Source: an uncultured Allobosea sp. (GTDB taxonomy: Bacteria > Pseudomonadota > Alphaproteobacteria > Rhizobiales > Beijerinckiaceae). Taken from it: 64,000 nt of DNA. Positions within the stretch are counted from its first letter, which is position 1, and every line of letters begins with the position of its first letter. This document shows, one piece after another, positions 1 to 8,442 of the stretch. Below the pieces are notes generated by a model. The model was not told the DNA's origin and ran no database searches. It was given only the letters and a program-made list of their open reading frames with translations. Location: NCBI RefSeq assembly GCF_945957345.1, contig NZ_CAMFKW010000013.1, positions 44,349 through 108,348 of the forward strand. Direction: 5' to 3'. Both the position numbers and the translations under genes were made by a program.

Positions 1-1
1 G

Positions 2-319
2 TTGCCGGGCGTTGCCACGGCTTCTGACTGCATGCGTGCCGTCGCCGCTGGCCGCACCACCGCGAAGTTCTTCCCCGCCGAGCAGGCCGGCGGCCCGCCG
101 GCCTTGAAGGCGCTCTCCGGCCCGTTCCCGCAAATGACCTTCTGCCCGACAGGCGGTGTGGGGCTTAAGAACCTCGGCGACTATCTCGCTTTGCCGCAGG
201 TTATCTGCGTCGGTGGATCCTGGCTGGTTCCGGCCGATGCGATCGCGGCGGGTGAATGGAAGCGGATCGAGACCTTGGCGCGCGAGGCGAAGGACGCGTT
301 TGGGAAGGCGCGGAGTTAA
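2..319 (+). CDS. eda: KDPG aldolase (2-dehydro-3-deoxy-phosphogluconate aldolase), C-terminal part
   Basis: This is the C-terminal half of the Entner-Doudoroff aldolase that splits KDPG into pyruvate and glyceraldehyde-3-phosphate in the cytoplasm. About 105 residues are visible; the gene begins before the window, so the first codon here is not a real start. Family signatures seen are FFPAE followed by a Gly-Gly pair, the phosphate-site PTGG, and CVGGSWL near the end. The family is normally about 205-215 residues, so roughly half is missing. It is convergent with the oxidase gene downstream, with repeat R1 copy 1 lying between them. Confidence 0.93.
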   Translation: MPGVATASDCMRAVAAGRTTAKFFPAEQAGGPPALKALSGPFPQMTFCPTGGVGLKNLGDYLALPQVICVGGSWLVPADAIAAGEWKRIETLAREAKDAFGKARS

Positions 320-340
320 GGGCAGCGAGAAAGGAAACGC

Positions 341-474
341 GTCATCCCGTGCGCGCTGCGGCGTGTAACGCTGCTGCGCAGACACGGGATCGCGTGACGA
401 GAAGGCGCCTTTTCCTGAGGACGGTCCCGCATCTGCGCAGCAGCACTTCGTGCCGCAGCGCGTGCGGGAAGACA
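341..474. repeat. Intergenic repeat R1, copy 1 (two hairpins around a spacer)
   Basis: The element starts with GTCATCCCGTGCGCGCTGCGG and forms a first imperfect hairpin. A spacer containing GACGAGAAGGCGCC follows, then a second hairpin (CCGCATCTGCGCAGCAGCA facing TGCCGCAGCGCGTGCGGG). Related copies lie at 2908-3067, 17331-17387 and 20714-20842. Here it fills the gap between two convergent genes, where it could also fold as a terminator. The assignment is by direct comparison of the four copies. Confidence 0.8.
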
Positions 475-478
475 CCCT

Positions 479-1585
479 TCACGCCGCGAGCTTCTCGCGC
501 ACCATTTCCGCGATCGCCAGCGAACTCGTCAGCCCCGGGCTCTCGATACCCAGCAGGTTGACCAGACCCGCCCCCCCATGCACCTCCGGCCCATCGATGC
601 GGAAATCCGGCATCGGCTCGGTCGGCCCGTGCAGCTTCGGTCGGATACCCGCGTAATCCGCGACCAGCGCCCCATCCGCCAAGCCCGGCCAATAGGTCCG
701 GATCGCCGCGTAGAATTTCTCCGCCCGCGCCGGATCGACCACCAGATCCTGATCGCTCTCGACCCATTCGACATCGGGTCCGAATTTCACCCGCCCGCCC
801 ATGTCGATCGTGGCGTGGATGCCGAGGCCTGCCGCTTCCGGCACCGGATAGACGAGATGGCTGAAAGGCTGCTTGCCGGTCAGAGCGAAGTAGTTGCCTT
901 TGGCATAGTGCTGCACCGGCACATGCGCGGCCGGAAACTCATCGAGCAGGCCGAGCAGCTTCGGCGCACCATGGCCAGCCGAATTGACCACGGTCCGCAC
1001 GCTATAGGTCGCCGGATCCTGGCCGCCGAAATCGACGCTGAAGCCATCCGCCTCACGTCGCCAGCCGGTGATCGGCGTGTTGAGCGCAAGCGAGCCGCCG
1101 GCCGCCTCGCATTCGCCGAGCAGCGAGAGCATCAGCGCATGGCTGTCGACCACGCCGGTCTCAGGGGAGAGCAGGGCGATCTCGCAGCGCACCTCGGGTT
1201 CCATAGCTTTCGCCTCGGCGCCGGAGAGCCAGCGCAGCGAGTCCACGCCGGATGCCTTGGCGCGGGCCATGATCGTCTCCAGCGCCGGCTTCTGGGCCTC
1301 GGAGGTGGCGACGATCAGCTTGCCGCAAGCCTTGTGCGGCAAGCCGCGCTCCGCGAGATAGCGGTAGAGTTTGCTGCGGCCCGCGACGCAGACGCGGGCC
1401 TTCAGCGAGCCGGGCGGATAATAGATTCCGGCATGGATGACCTCGGAATTGCGTGCCGAGGTCTGAGTGCCGATCCCCTCGGCAGCTTCGGCGATGACGA
1501 CCTCGCGCCCGGCCAGCGCCAGCTCGCGGGCAACAGCGAGGCCGACGACGCCGGCCCCGATCACCAGACAATCGATGTCGCTCAT
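479..1585 (-). CDS. FAD-dependent oxidoreductase, L-2-hydroxyglutarate oxidase (LhgO) family
   Basis: This 368-residue flavoprotein resembles L-2-hydroxyglutarate oxidase/dehydrogenase, which oxidises L-2-hydroxyglutarate to 2-oxoglutarate. An N-terminal Rossmann dinucleotide fold is visible (VIGAGVVGLAVAREL, residues 8-22), followed by the family-typical SARNSEVIHAGIYYPPGSLK around residues 43-62 and a C-terminal FAD contact around GLVNLLGIESPGLTSSL. The length matches the family. The start 10 bp after the M20 hydrolase suggests one transcript with that gene as the upstream member. LhgO is inferred from motif similarity; related DAO-family oxidases with other 2-hydroxy or amino acid substrates cannot be excluded. 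Confidence 0.82.
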   Translation of the reverse strand: MSDIDCLVIGAGVVGLAVARELALAGREVVIAEAAEGIGTQTSARNSEVIHAGIYYPPGSLKARVCVAGRSKLYRYLAERGLPHKACGKLIVATSEAQKPALETIMARAKASGVDSLRWLSGAEAKAMEPEVRCEIALLSPETGVVDSHALMLSLLGECEAAGGSLALNTPITGWRREADGFSVDFGGQDPATYSVRTVVNSAGHGAPKLLGLLDEFPAAHVPVQHYAKGNYFALTGKQPFSHLVYPVPEAAGLGIHATIDMGGRVKFGPDVEWVESDQDLVVDPARAEKFYAAIRTYWPGLADGALVADYAGIRPKLHGPTEPMPDFRIDGPEVHGGAGLVNLLGIESPGLTSSLAIAEMVREKLAA

Positions 1586-1595
1586 CGCCTAGCCG

Positions 1596-2768
1596 TCAGC
1601 CACGCTGCGGCATGGCGATCTCGATGAGGCTCGCCCAGTAGTTCACGCCCACCGGGATCGCCGCATCGTTGAACTCGTAGGCCGGGTTGTGCAGGCCCGC
1701 CGAGTCACCGTTGCCGATATTGATGAAGGCGCCGGGGCGTTCTTCCAGCATGTAGGAGAAGTCCTCCGAGCCCATGGTCGGCGGCACCTCGGTGTTGATT
1801 GCGTCGGAGCCGAAGGCCTCCTTCGTCACGCTGGTGGCGAAATCGGTCTGGCCGGCATGGTTGAAGGTCACCGGATAGCCGCGGCGATAGTTGAGCTGGT
1901 ACTTCATGCCGAAGGCCTTCATCACGCCCTCGACGATCTCGCCGATGCGCTTCTCCGCGAGATCGCGGGTTTCCGGCGTCAGCGTGCGGACCGAGCCCTT
2001 GATCTCCGCGGTCTGCGGAATGACGTTGAAGGCCTCGCCGGCATTCAGCGCGGTCACCGAGACGACGATCGAGTCGAGCGGATCGGCATTGCGCGAGGCG
2101 ACCGTCTGAAGAGCGGTTACCAGCGCGCAGGAAGCCACGATCGGGTCGTTGACGCGATGCGGCGCGGCCGCATGGCCGCCGAGGCCCTCGATCTTGATGT
2201 GGAGCTGGTCGGCCGCTGCCATCGCGGGACCCTTGCGGATCTCGAACTTGCCGACCGGCACGCCCGGCTTGTTGTGCATGCCGTAGACTTCCTGGATGCC
2301 GAAGCGGGTGATCAGGCCGTCGTCGATCATCGCCTTGGCGCCGGCGCCGCCTTCTTCGGCCGGCTGGAAGATCAGCACGGCGGTGCCGTCGAAATCGCGG
2401 GTCTCGGTCAGGTACTTGGCGGCGCCGAGCAGCATCGCGGTATGGCCGTCATGGCCGCAGGCATGCATCTTGCCGGGCACGGTCGAGCGGTGCGGGAGGT
2501 TGGTCTCCTCATGGATCGGCAGCGCGTCCATGTCGGCGCGCATGGCGATGACGCGGCCGGAATCCTGGCCCTTGCCCTTGATCACGCCGACCACGCCGGT
2601 CTGGCCGACGCCGGTGGCGACTTCGTCGACGCCCCATTCCTTGAGCTTATCGGCGACGAGGCCGGCAGTCCGGTGGACGTCGTACATCAGCTCGGGGTGG
2701 CGATGGATGTCGCGGCGGATCGCGGTGATTTCCGGGGTCAGCGCCGCGATGATGTCGGTCTTGGGCAT
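1596..2768 (-). CDS. M20 family metallopeptidase / amidohydrolase (hippurate-hydrolase type)
   Basis: This is a cytoplasmic 390-residue M20D amidohydrolase that hydrolyses N-acyl amino acids or similar amides. Metal ligands are visible in ACGHDGHTAM (His and Asp of the bimetal centre), in the EEGGAGA motif with the catalytic Glu pair, in MHNKPG, and in the late GLHNP histidine. A central dimerisation insert (GGHAAAPHR) is present as in HipO and IAA-amino-acid hydrolases. The length is typical for the family. It is the first gene of a probable two-gene unit with the LhgO-like oxidase. The true acyl substrate cannot be read from sequence. Confidence 0.9.
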   Translation of the reverse strand: MPKTDIIAALTPEITAIRRDIHRHPELMYDVHRTAGLVADKLKEWGVDEVATGVGQTGVVGVIKGKGQDSGRVIAMRADMDALPIHEETNLPHRSTVPGKMHACGHDGHTAMLLGAAKYLTETRDFDGTAVLIFQPAEEGGAGAKAMIDDGLITRFGIQEVYGMHNKPGVPVGKFEIRKGPAMAAADQLHIKIEGLGGHAAAPHRVNDPIVASCALVTALQTVASRNADPLDSIVVSVTALNAGEAFNVIPQTAEIKGSVRTLTPETRDLAEKRIGEIVEGVMKAFGMKYQLNYRRGYPVTFNHAGQTDFATSVTKEAFGSDAINTEVPPTMGSEDFSYMLEERPGAFINIGNGDSAGLHNPAYEFNDAAIPVGVNYWASLIEIAMPQRG

Positions 2769-3293
2769 CGTATCCTCTGAGATGGTATGGGGCGACCGCG
2801 CAGAAAGCGGGTGCCGTCGCGCAGGCTAGCCCAGCGGCGCCCCGCCTGTCCAAGCCGGTGACGCGCAGGGGATGGGCCTTGCCGGAATGGCGGGCGCTAT
2901 CCACCGCGTCATCCCGTGCGTGCTGCGGCATGGAATGCCCCTGCGCAGGCACGGGGCCGTTTCAGGAAAGGGCGCCTTCTCAGTCGCGCGCGGGTAGGGG
3001 CGCCTTCTCGTCACGCGGCCCCGCATCTGCGCAGCAGCATTTCGCGCCGCAGCGCGCGCGGGATGACAGCGCTCGATCACGGCTTCTTCGGCGCGGTTCC
3101 CGCCATCGCTCATCACTAGGTCATAAGCGGTGTGACCAAGGGCCATCAGCGATCAGGGTGGCGGTCATGAAATATCCTGGAAAACCTGTAGCCATGATTT
3201 GGCCTTGCTTGACGATTAGCGGAGGCGGCATCCACTCGGGCCATCGAGATTATCTGGCCTGATCTTTTCCGTTTCCCCTGACATGTTTGGTAG
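2769..3293. other. Intergenic region of 525 bp, carrying R1 copy 2 and no gene
   Basis: This gap separates the divergent M20 and M15 genes. It should hold the promoters of both. Apart from R1 copy 2 (2908-3067), no open frame with family similarity, RNA gene or clear operator was seen. Confidence 0.6.
2908..3067. repeat. Intergenic repeat R1, copy 2 (inverted orientation)
   Basis: The outer ends read GTCATCCCGTGCGTGCTGCGG and GCAGCGCGCGCGGGATGAC, so the whole element is flanked by near-complementary termini. Two hairpins flank a spacer. Read on the reverse strand, the spacer contains GACGAGAAGGCGCC and TTTCCTGA, the same blocks as the spacer of copy 1, so this copy is inserted in the opposite orientation. 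It lies in a divergent promoter region. Confidence 0.8.
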
Positions 3294-3743
3294 ATGATGC
3301 GTCGCTTGTCGTTGCTTGCGTTTGTGTGCGGTTTCTTGCCTATGGCCGCCCTGGCTGATGTAACCCCCGAGAAAATCTCCTTTCAGCCGCAGGTCAAAGG
3401 ACTGGGCTGCCTCAAGCCCGAGACGAAGGCGATGATTGCCGAACTCGTCGCCAAGATCGGCCCGATCCAGATCACTTCGACCTGCGGCGGCCGCCATGCC
3501 CGCCACTCGCAGCACTACAGCGGCAAGGCGATCGACTTCCGGCCGATGGCGACCTCGCCGCGCAAGGCGGCGGCGGCTGCCCGCTCGCTCGCCAGCGTCG
3601 GTGGCGTCGGTTCCTACTCGAACGGCCTGGTCCATGCCGATGTCGGCGTGCGCGAGGCTTCCTGGTACGGCTACAAGCGCAGCCGTTACGCTTCCGCGCA
3701 TAAGCGTGGCCACTACGCCAGACTGGCGCGCAACAGCAACTGA
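3294..3743 (+). CDS. Secreted M15-like (D-Ala-D-Ala carboxypeptidase-like) peptidase
   Basis: This 149-residue exported protein has a clear signal peptide (residues 1-21, cleavage near ALA-D). The mature part carries the zinc triad of the M15A/DUF882 fold: His74 and Asp81 in SQHYSGKAIDF, and His114 in GLVHADVG. Such proteins cut peptide cross-links or stem peptides of peptidoglycan in the periplasm. There is a basic tail rich in His, Tyr and Arg after residue 120. The ATG at 3294 is chosen because the signal peptide starts there. The exact bond cut is unknown. Confidence 0.82.
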   Translation: MMRRLSLLAFVCGFLPMAALADVTPEKISFQPQVKGLGCLKPETKAMIAELVAKIGPIQITSTCGGRHARHSQHYSGKAIDFRPMATSPRKAAAAARSLASVGGVGSYSNGLVHADVGVREASWYGYKRSRYASAHKRGHYARLARNSN

Positions 3744-3758
3744 TCCGGCTTCGATGAC

Positions 3759-4280
3759 CTAGCGACGCGCGGTAGTGAGCTTATGCCGATAGACCAGATC
3801 GTTCGGATCGGGCCTGTCGGCGACAAGGTCGCGAACCGCGCCGAGCCGTTCCGCCAGGGCAGCCGAGCTTGCGTTGTTCGGCGCGATATAGCTGACCAGC
3901 TCCCTCAGTCCCAGGGCTTGCGCGGCCCAGTCGCGCAAGGAGCGGGCGGCTTCGGTCGCGTAGCCCTGTCCTTCGTGGCCCTCGTAGAGCAGCCAGCCTA
4001 GCTCCTTCTCCGGAAAGAGCGGGCCATGGCTGATGCCGACCTGGCCGACGCAGGTGCCGTCCGCGCGTCGGTCGATAATCAGCGCACCATGACCGAACAG
4101 GTTCCAGCAAGCGATGTCGTGGCAGAACAGGCCCCAGGCCTGTCGCAGCGACAAAGGACCGCCGAGCCCAGCTGCACGCGGCGAGGCTAGGAAATCGGCA
4201 TAGGCTGGGAAATCGGCCTCCGCCATGGGGCGCAGCACGAGGCGCTGCGTCTGCAGCGTCGGGATCGAGCGGTCGTTCAT
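3759..4280 (-). CDS. GNAT family N-acetyltransferase (RimJ/RimL-like)
   Basis: This 173-residue protein has the GNAT fold: TQRLVLRPMAEADF at the start, the beta-4 strand LGWLLYEGHEGQGYATEA with the pyrophosphate-binding GHEGQG loop, and the Asn-containing helix YIAPNNASSAALAERLG. These features match the acetyltransferase_3 branch, which modifies N-terminal or side-chain amines, as RimJ/RimL do. It starts 30 bp after the stop of the threonine dehydratase on the same strand, so the two probably share a transcript. The acceptor substrate is unknown. Confidence 0.85.
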   Translation of the reverse strand: MNDRSIPTLQTQRLVLRPMAEADFPAYADFLASPRAAGLGGPLSLRQAWGLFCHDIACWNLFGHGALIIDRRADGTCVGQVGISHGPLFPEKELGWLLYEGHEGQGYATEAARSLRDWAAQALGLRELVSYIAPNNASSAALAERLGAVRDLVADRPDPNDLVYRHKLTTARR

Positions 4281-4310
4281 CGCCGGTTTCCGAATGCTGT
4301 CCGGGTCGGC

Positions 4311-5294
4311 TCAGACGCCGAAGCTCTTGCGCCAGCTCTCGATATCCTCGAGCGCGACATTCGAGCCGCAGAGCACGAGACAGATCCTCTCGTCGGGCCG
4401 AAAGCTGTCCTTGCGCGCCAAGGCCGCGGCGACGACGCAAGCCGCTGCCGGTTCCAGCAGCACCCTCCCGTTCTGGAGCACCCAGACGAGTTCGCGGACG
4501 GCTTCCGCGTCGGGCACCACGATGATGTCCTCGAGGAACTGCCGCGCCGCCGCCATGGTGCGTTCCGTCGCGAAGGGGGCGCCGAGCGTGCGCGCGATCG
4601 AAGTCGGGCGGATCGCGACCGGCTCGCCGGCGGCCAGCGCCTGCGTCATCGTCGTCGCACCTTCGGTCTCGACACCGTGCAAGCGCACGGCCGGATCGAG
4701 CCCTTTCAGGGCAGCGCCAACCCCGGCCGAAAAGCCGCCCCCGCCGACCGAGATGAAGACATGGTCGAGCCGCCCACCGGCATCGGCCGCCATTTCGAGG
4801 CCGAGCGTTCCGTGGCCGGCGATGATCGCCGGGTCGTCATAGGCGTGGATGGGGGTCATGCCCTGAGCGGCGTAGTCCTCGGCTTTGGCGAAGGCTGCGA
4901 CGGAATCCTCGCAGAGCTCGACCTGCCCGCCGGCCTGCTCGGTCAACTGAATGTTCAGGGCCGGCGTCGCCTTCGGCATCAGTACCAGCGCCCGCGTGCC
5001 GACCGCGCGCGCAACGAGGGAAACGGCGATCGCATGGTTCCCGCCGGATACGGTGACGACGCCGCGCTTCAGCTCGGCTTCGCTCAGCCCCATCAGCTTG
5101 TTGTAGCAGCCGCGGACCTTGAAAGAGCCGCCGAGCTGCAGGCTCTCGACCTTCACCCAGGTCTCGACGCCGAGCCGCGCGGACAGTCCCGCGCTGTAAT
5201 AGGTCGGCGTGCGGCGGACCTTGCCGGCGATGCGCGCCGCAGCGGCCTGGACATCGGCAAGGGTGACGTCGAATGCGGTGACGTCAAATGACAT
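4311..5294 (-). CDS. Threonine/serine dehydratase, PLP-dependent (fold type II)
   Basis: This 327-residue enzyme belongs to the tryptophan-synthase-beta superfamily. The PLP lysine sits in GGSFKVRGCYNKL (around residue 58), the substrate loop is VSGGNHAIAV and the phosphate loop is SVGGGGFSAGVG. It is single-domain, lacking the C-terminal ACT-like domain of biosynthetic IlvA, so a catabolic threonine/serine dehydratase or a specialised relative (for example the hydroxyectoine-pathway EutB) fits better. It would release ammonia and a 2-oxo acid. It is followed by the GNAT gene on the same strand. Confidence 0.85.
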   Translation of the reverse strand: MSFDVTAFDVTLADVQAAAARIAGKVRRTPTYYSAGLSARLGVETWVKVESLQLGGSFKVRGCYNKLMGLSEAELKRGVVTVSGGNHAIAVSLVARAVGTRALVLMPKATPALNIQLTEQAGGQVELCEDSVAAFAKAEDYAAQGMTPIHAYDDPAIIAGHGTLGLEMAADAGGRLDHVFISVGGGGFSAGVGAALKGLDPAVRLHGVETEGATTMTQALAAGEPVAIRPTSIARTLGAPFATERTMAAARQFLEDIIVVPDAEAVRELVWVLQNGRVLLEPAAACVVAAALARKDSFRPDERICLVLCGSNVALEDIESWRKSFGV

Positions 5295-5388
5295 GGCGCT
5301 CTAATCCTCTACCGCGGCGATTCCGATCCGCGGCACGAGAGCGCGCGAGATGCCGACCCGTCAAGCGTCGGCATTCCGCGATCAGGCT

Positions 5389-6645
5389 CTAGGGAGCGGG
5401 CGGTTGGCCGGCCTTGGGGCGCGTATGGTTGGGCGCGCGCGTCGGCAGCGGCACGGCGGGCCGATCCGTCCTGTACTGGCCGCGGGCGATAGCGCCGAAG
5501 AGCAGCATCACGGCGGTCAGGGTCATCAACCACCAGGGCAGTAGCGGCGCGAAGCCGAAGACGCTGAGCGCGAAGGCCGTGGTGAAGGCGGCGACGCCGC
5601 CGGCGGCGAGCGCGCCGGTCATGCGCCCGGCGGCGCGGATCGCGAAATAGAGGCAGGCCGCACCGGCCGCAGCCCCGACCAGCCCGAGCTCGTACCAGGT
5701 CTCGAACAGCAGCGTTGCCGGGGCGGGTTGGGGCAGCATGCCGTTCATCTGGCCGCGCAGCACGGTATCGAGCCCATGCCCGGTGATCAGCTCGATCGGC
5801 GATTGCCGGATCACGTCGGCCCAGATCGAGAGCATCTGCGCGAAGTCGTCGGCACTGTCGGGCAGGATCGCGACGAGTGGTGCCATCAGGAAGGGCAGGA
5901 CAGGGGCGAACAGCATCAGCCCGGCGACGATCGCGGCGATGATCTTTGCCGCACGCTCGGGATTGGCCGTGACCGCGCCGAAGGCGACGGCGCCGAAGAT
6001 CATCGCGATCGTCTCGCCATCCTCGAAGCGGGTGAGCGCCAGCAGCGTCACGACAAGCGCCAGCCCGAGCGCGCTCAGGCCGCGCTCGCGCGAGAGCAGC
6101 CAGGCCAGCGCGGGCCAGGCCATGATCAGGATGATCGAGACGCCGCGTTCGACCGCGCCGGGCGGCGTCTCGGCATGGCGCAAAGCGGCGACGGCGATCA
6201 GCCCGAGCGCGAAGATGCCGGCGCTGCCGGTGCCGAGCGCGACGAGGTTGAGGTTAGAGGAGCGCATCCGTTCCGGCAGGGCGGAGAGCCCGACGAAGCC
6301 GAGCACGGCGGCGAGCATCAGGTTGCTGGCTTTCTCGACGGCCGCTGCCGGGTAGGGGCTCCAGACCAGCGACAGATAGGCCCAGGCGATCAGCCCGATC
6401 AGGATCAGGCCGGGGCGGCTCACGAGAAGCGCCCGCAGCGTCGCCGCGAATTTGCGGGGTTCTTCGACCAGGGTCGCGATGATCAGCAGGGCGATGCCGA
6501 TCGGCACCAGAACGACAGCGGCCCGGCGCGACACTAGCGCGGCCAGCGGCAGGACGAGCGCCAGCGTGCCGAAGCCGATGCGCCGCAACAGCAGCGCGGC
6601 GTCGGTGGCCGGGTCGAGCGGGGCTTTGGCGTTGTTTCGGATCAT
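5389..6645 (-). CDS. O-antigen ligase / polymerase-like polytopic membrane protein
   Basis: This 418-residue protein consists largely of hydrophobic segments (about ten to twelve), with a large polar loop in the second half containing the ITGHGLDTVLRGQ region. That layout is typical of the Wzy_C / O-antigen ligase family. The conserved motif region around LSLVWSPYPAAAVEKAS also fits. Proteins of this type join or polymerise surface polysaccharide on the periplasmic face. No glycosyltransferase genes flank it here, so whether it acts on LPS O-antigen, exopolysaccharide or another acceptor is open. Confidence 0.78.
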   Translation of the reverse strand: MIRNNAKAPLDPATDAALLLRRIGFGTLALVLPLAALVSRRAAVVLVPIGIALLIIATLVEEPRKFAATLRALLVSRPGLILIGLIAWAYLSLVWSPYPAAAVEKASNLMLAAVLGFVGLSALPERMRSSNLNLVALGTGSAGIFALGLIAVAALRHAETPPGAVERGVSIILIMAWPALAWLLSRERGLSALGLALVVTLLALTRFEDGETIAMIFGAVAFGAVTANPERAAKIIAAIVAGLMLFAPVLPFLMAPLVAILPDSADDFAQMLSIWADVIRQSPIELITGHGLDTVLRGQMNGMLPQPAPATLLFETWYELGLVGAAAGAACLYFAIRAAGRMTGALAAGGVAAFTTAFALSVFGFAPLLPWWLMTLTAVMLLFGAIARGQYRTDRPAVPLPTRAPNHTRPKAGQPPAP

Positions 6646-6809
6646 GCGTTCCGGCGGGAGTCACGGGCCTCAGCTTGCCACCCTAGCGGGCGCAGACGCG
6701 GCCGACTGTAGGTGCGGCGCAACACTCGCGCCGCATCTCTGCGGCAGGATTGCAGGGGCGCGGCATCGCCGGCTCTGGTGAAAAGACTGCGTTCGTGAGA
6801 AAAATCGGC

Positions 6810-7325
6810 ATGACCATGCTGGCAGCCATCCCCTTTACGAGCGGCTTCGCGATCGATGCCTTCATGCACGGACTTGTCGACCGGCTGAAGCGGCGAGGCC
6901 TGCGTCTCGGCGGGGTGGTCCAGCATAACGACCCGGCCTGCGACGATCGCTGCATGGCGATGTCGCTGGAGGATGTCGCGAGCGGCCGGCGTTTCCCGAT
7001 CAGCCAGGATCTCGGCGCCGGTGCTTCGGGCTGCCATCTCGATGCCGCCGGTCTTGCCGCCGCGGCCGCCGCCTTCTCCGATGCCCTGGCCGGATGCGCC
7101 GATCTTGTGATCGTCAACCGCTTCGGCAAGCAGGAGGCGATCGGCGAGGGGTTGCGCCAGGAGATCGCGGGTGCGCTGCTGGCGGGGCTGCCGTTGCTGA
7201 TAGCCGTGCGCCGCGACTTCATGCCGGCTTGGCGCGAATTCGCAGGCGATGACTGGCTCGAATTGCCGCCGGACGAGGAAGCGGTGGAGCGCTGGGCGCT
7301 GGCCGTGACCGCCGTCGCCGCCTGA
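6810..7325 (+). CDS. DUF2478 domain protein, molybdenum-associated
   Basis: This is a 171-residue cytoplasmic protein if the ATG at 6810 (MTMLAAIPF) is used; the frame stays open further upstream. Its N-terminal strand plus later ADLVIVNRFGKQEA resemble the P-loop-like fold of DUF2478 proteins. Those are found next to molybdate and molybdenum-cofactor genes and are thought to act as Mo-related NTP-binding factors. It ends 15 bp before mobA, consistent with one operon. The Cys/His pairs (HNDPACDDRC) could bind metal, but this is inference. The biochemical role of the family is not established. Confidence 0.75.
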   Translation: MTMLAAIPFTSGFAIDAFMHGLVDRLKRRGLRLGGVVQHNDPACDDRCMAMSLEDVASGRRFPISQDLGAGASGCHLDAAGLAAAAAAFSDALAGCADLVIVNRFGKQEAIGEGLRQEIAGALLAGLPLLIAVRRDFMPAWREFAGDDWLELPPDEEAVERWALAVTAVAA

Positions 7326-7340
7326 GGCTGATCGCGAAAG

Positions 7341-7958
7341 ATGGCGCAGCTGCCGACCATCGGTCTGATCCTCGCTGGCGGCCTCGCAAGGCGCATGGGT
7401 GGCGGCGACAAGGCCTTGAAGCCGCTCACCGGCCGGTCGATTCTCGCCCATGTCATCGACCGCCTGCGTGGCCAGTGCAGCGATCTCCTGCTCAATGCCA
7501 ATGGCGATCCCGCCCGCCTGTCCGCCTTCGGCCTGCCGGTCGTGGCAGATAGCGTGCCGGATTTCGCCGGCCCGCTCGCAGGCATCCTCGCCGGGCTCGA
7601 CTGGATCGCCGATCACCGGCCGCAAACCGAGTGGTTGCTCAGCGTCGCCGCCGATACGCCCTTCATTCCAAATGATCTTGCCCTCCGCCTCCATCGGGCA
7701 CGCGCTGTTGCCGGAACACAGCTCGCCTGCGCGGCTTCCGCTGGGCAGCAGCATCACGCCATTGGCCTCTGGTCGGTCGGGCTGCGCGAGGATTTGCGTC
7801 GGGCGCTGGCTGCGGGAGAGCGCAAGCTCGGCCGCTGGACGCAAACCCATGGCGTTGCCGTCGCCGAGTGGCTGTCCGAGCCGATCGATCCCTTCTTCAA
7901 CGTCAACACCCCCGAGGACCTCGCCGAAGCGGAACGGCTGGCCGCCGATAGGGCCTGA
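7341..7958 (+). CDS. mobA: Molybdenum cofactor guanylyltransferase
   Basis: MobA transfers GMP from GTP to Mo-molybdopterin, making the MGD form used by DMSO-reductase-family enzymes. The 205-residue protein starts with the nucleotide-binding loop LILAGGLARRMGGGDKAL, continues with an AADTPF metal-site motif (Asp), and ends with the typical FFNVNTPEDLAEAE. Its length is normal. It lies 15 bp downstream of the DUF2478 gene, and moeA is nearby at 9998, so this region is a loose molybdenum-cofactor cluster. Confidence 0.95.
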   Translation: MAQLPTIGLILAGGLARRMGGGDKALKPLTGRSILAHVIDRLRGQCSDLLLNANGDPARLSAFGLPVVADSVPDFAGPLAGILAGLDWIADHRPQTEWLLSVAADTPFIPNDLALRLHRARAVAGTQLACAASAGQQHHAIGLWSVGLREDLRRALAAGERKLGRWTQTHGVAVAEWLSEPIDPFFNVNTPEDLAEAERLAADRA

Positions 7959-7965
7959 CCGGCAC

Positions 7966-8367
7966 TTATCCTTCCAGCAGGGCCTTCAGTACTGCAAGGT
8001 CGCGGCTGACCATGGCCGCATCACGCGCCATTTCATCGTCGGACATGTCGTCGCGCTGGTACAGCGTGAAGACGAGTTCCGCTCCGTCACCATTGGCAAC
8101 GACGCGCATCGGATTGTGCATGGCAGGGCCGTGTTCGGGAATGACGGCATGGTCGAGCACGCCATGGTTGTTGGGCTCGCTGAACAGGATGCGCATCGGC
8201 CCCATCGGTGTCTCGGCACGCCAGGTCATGCCTTCGACCTGCACGAAGCTATGGCCCAGGCCCTCGGCCCAGCGCGGAAAATTCGCGGGCTCGGCGAGGA
8301 AGGCATAGACCTCTTCCACCGGACGCTCGATGCCGATCCCGATATGACGGGCGCGATGGACGGGCAT
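7966..8367 (-). CDS. SRPBCC family protein
   Basis: This 133-residue protein has the START/polyketide-cyclase-like SRPBCC fold. It has an opening beta strand with IERPVEEVYAFLAEPANFPRWAEG, then alternating strands and a C-terminal amphipathic helix (RDLAVLKALLEG). Such proteins bind hydrophobic ligands in a deep pocket, and the substrate is not evident. The ATG at 8367 is preferred to one 27 bp upstream because an AAGGA sequence sits at good spacing. It is convergent with mobA, with only 7 bp between the stops. An AT-rich stretch around 8385-8400 probably carries its promoter. Confidence 0.75.
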   Translation of the reverse strand: MPVHRARHIGIGIERPVEEVYAFLAEPANFPRWAEGLGHSFVQVEGMTWRAETPMGPMRILFSEPNNHGVLDHAVIPEHGPAMHNPMRVVANGDGAELVFTLYQRDDMSDDEMARDAAMVSRDLAVLKALLEG

Positions 8368-8442
8368 GGCTGTATCCTTCTCTATATAGAACAAAAGAAG
8401 AACAAAACCTTGGGCGTGTCAAGCAGCCGGTGCCTTGCCCCC

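Noticed and set aside
8385..8405. AT-rich TCTATATAGA palindrome upstream of the SRPBCC gene as an operator
   Set aside because: Only 10 bp of symmetry centred on TATATA, which is expected of a -10 region. Too weak to call.
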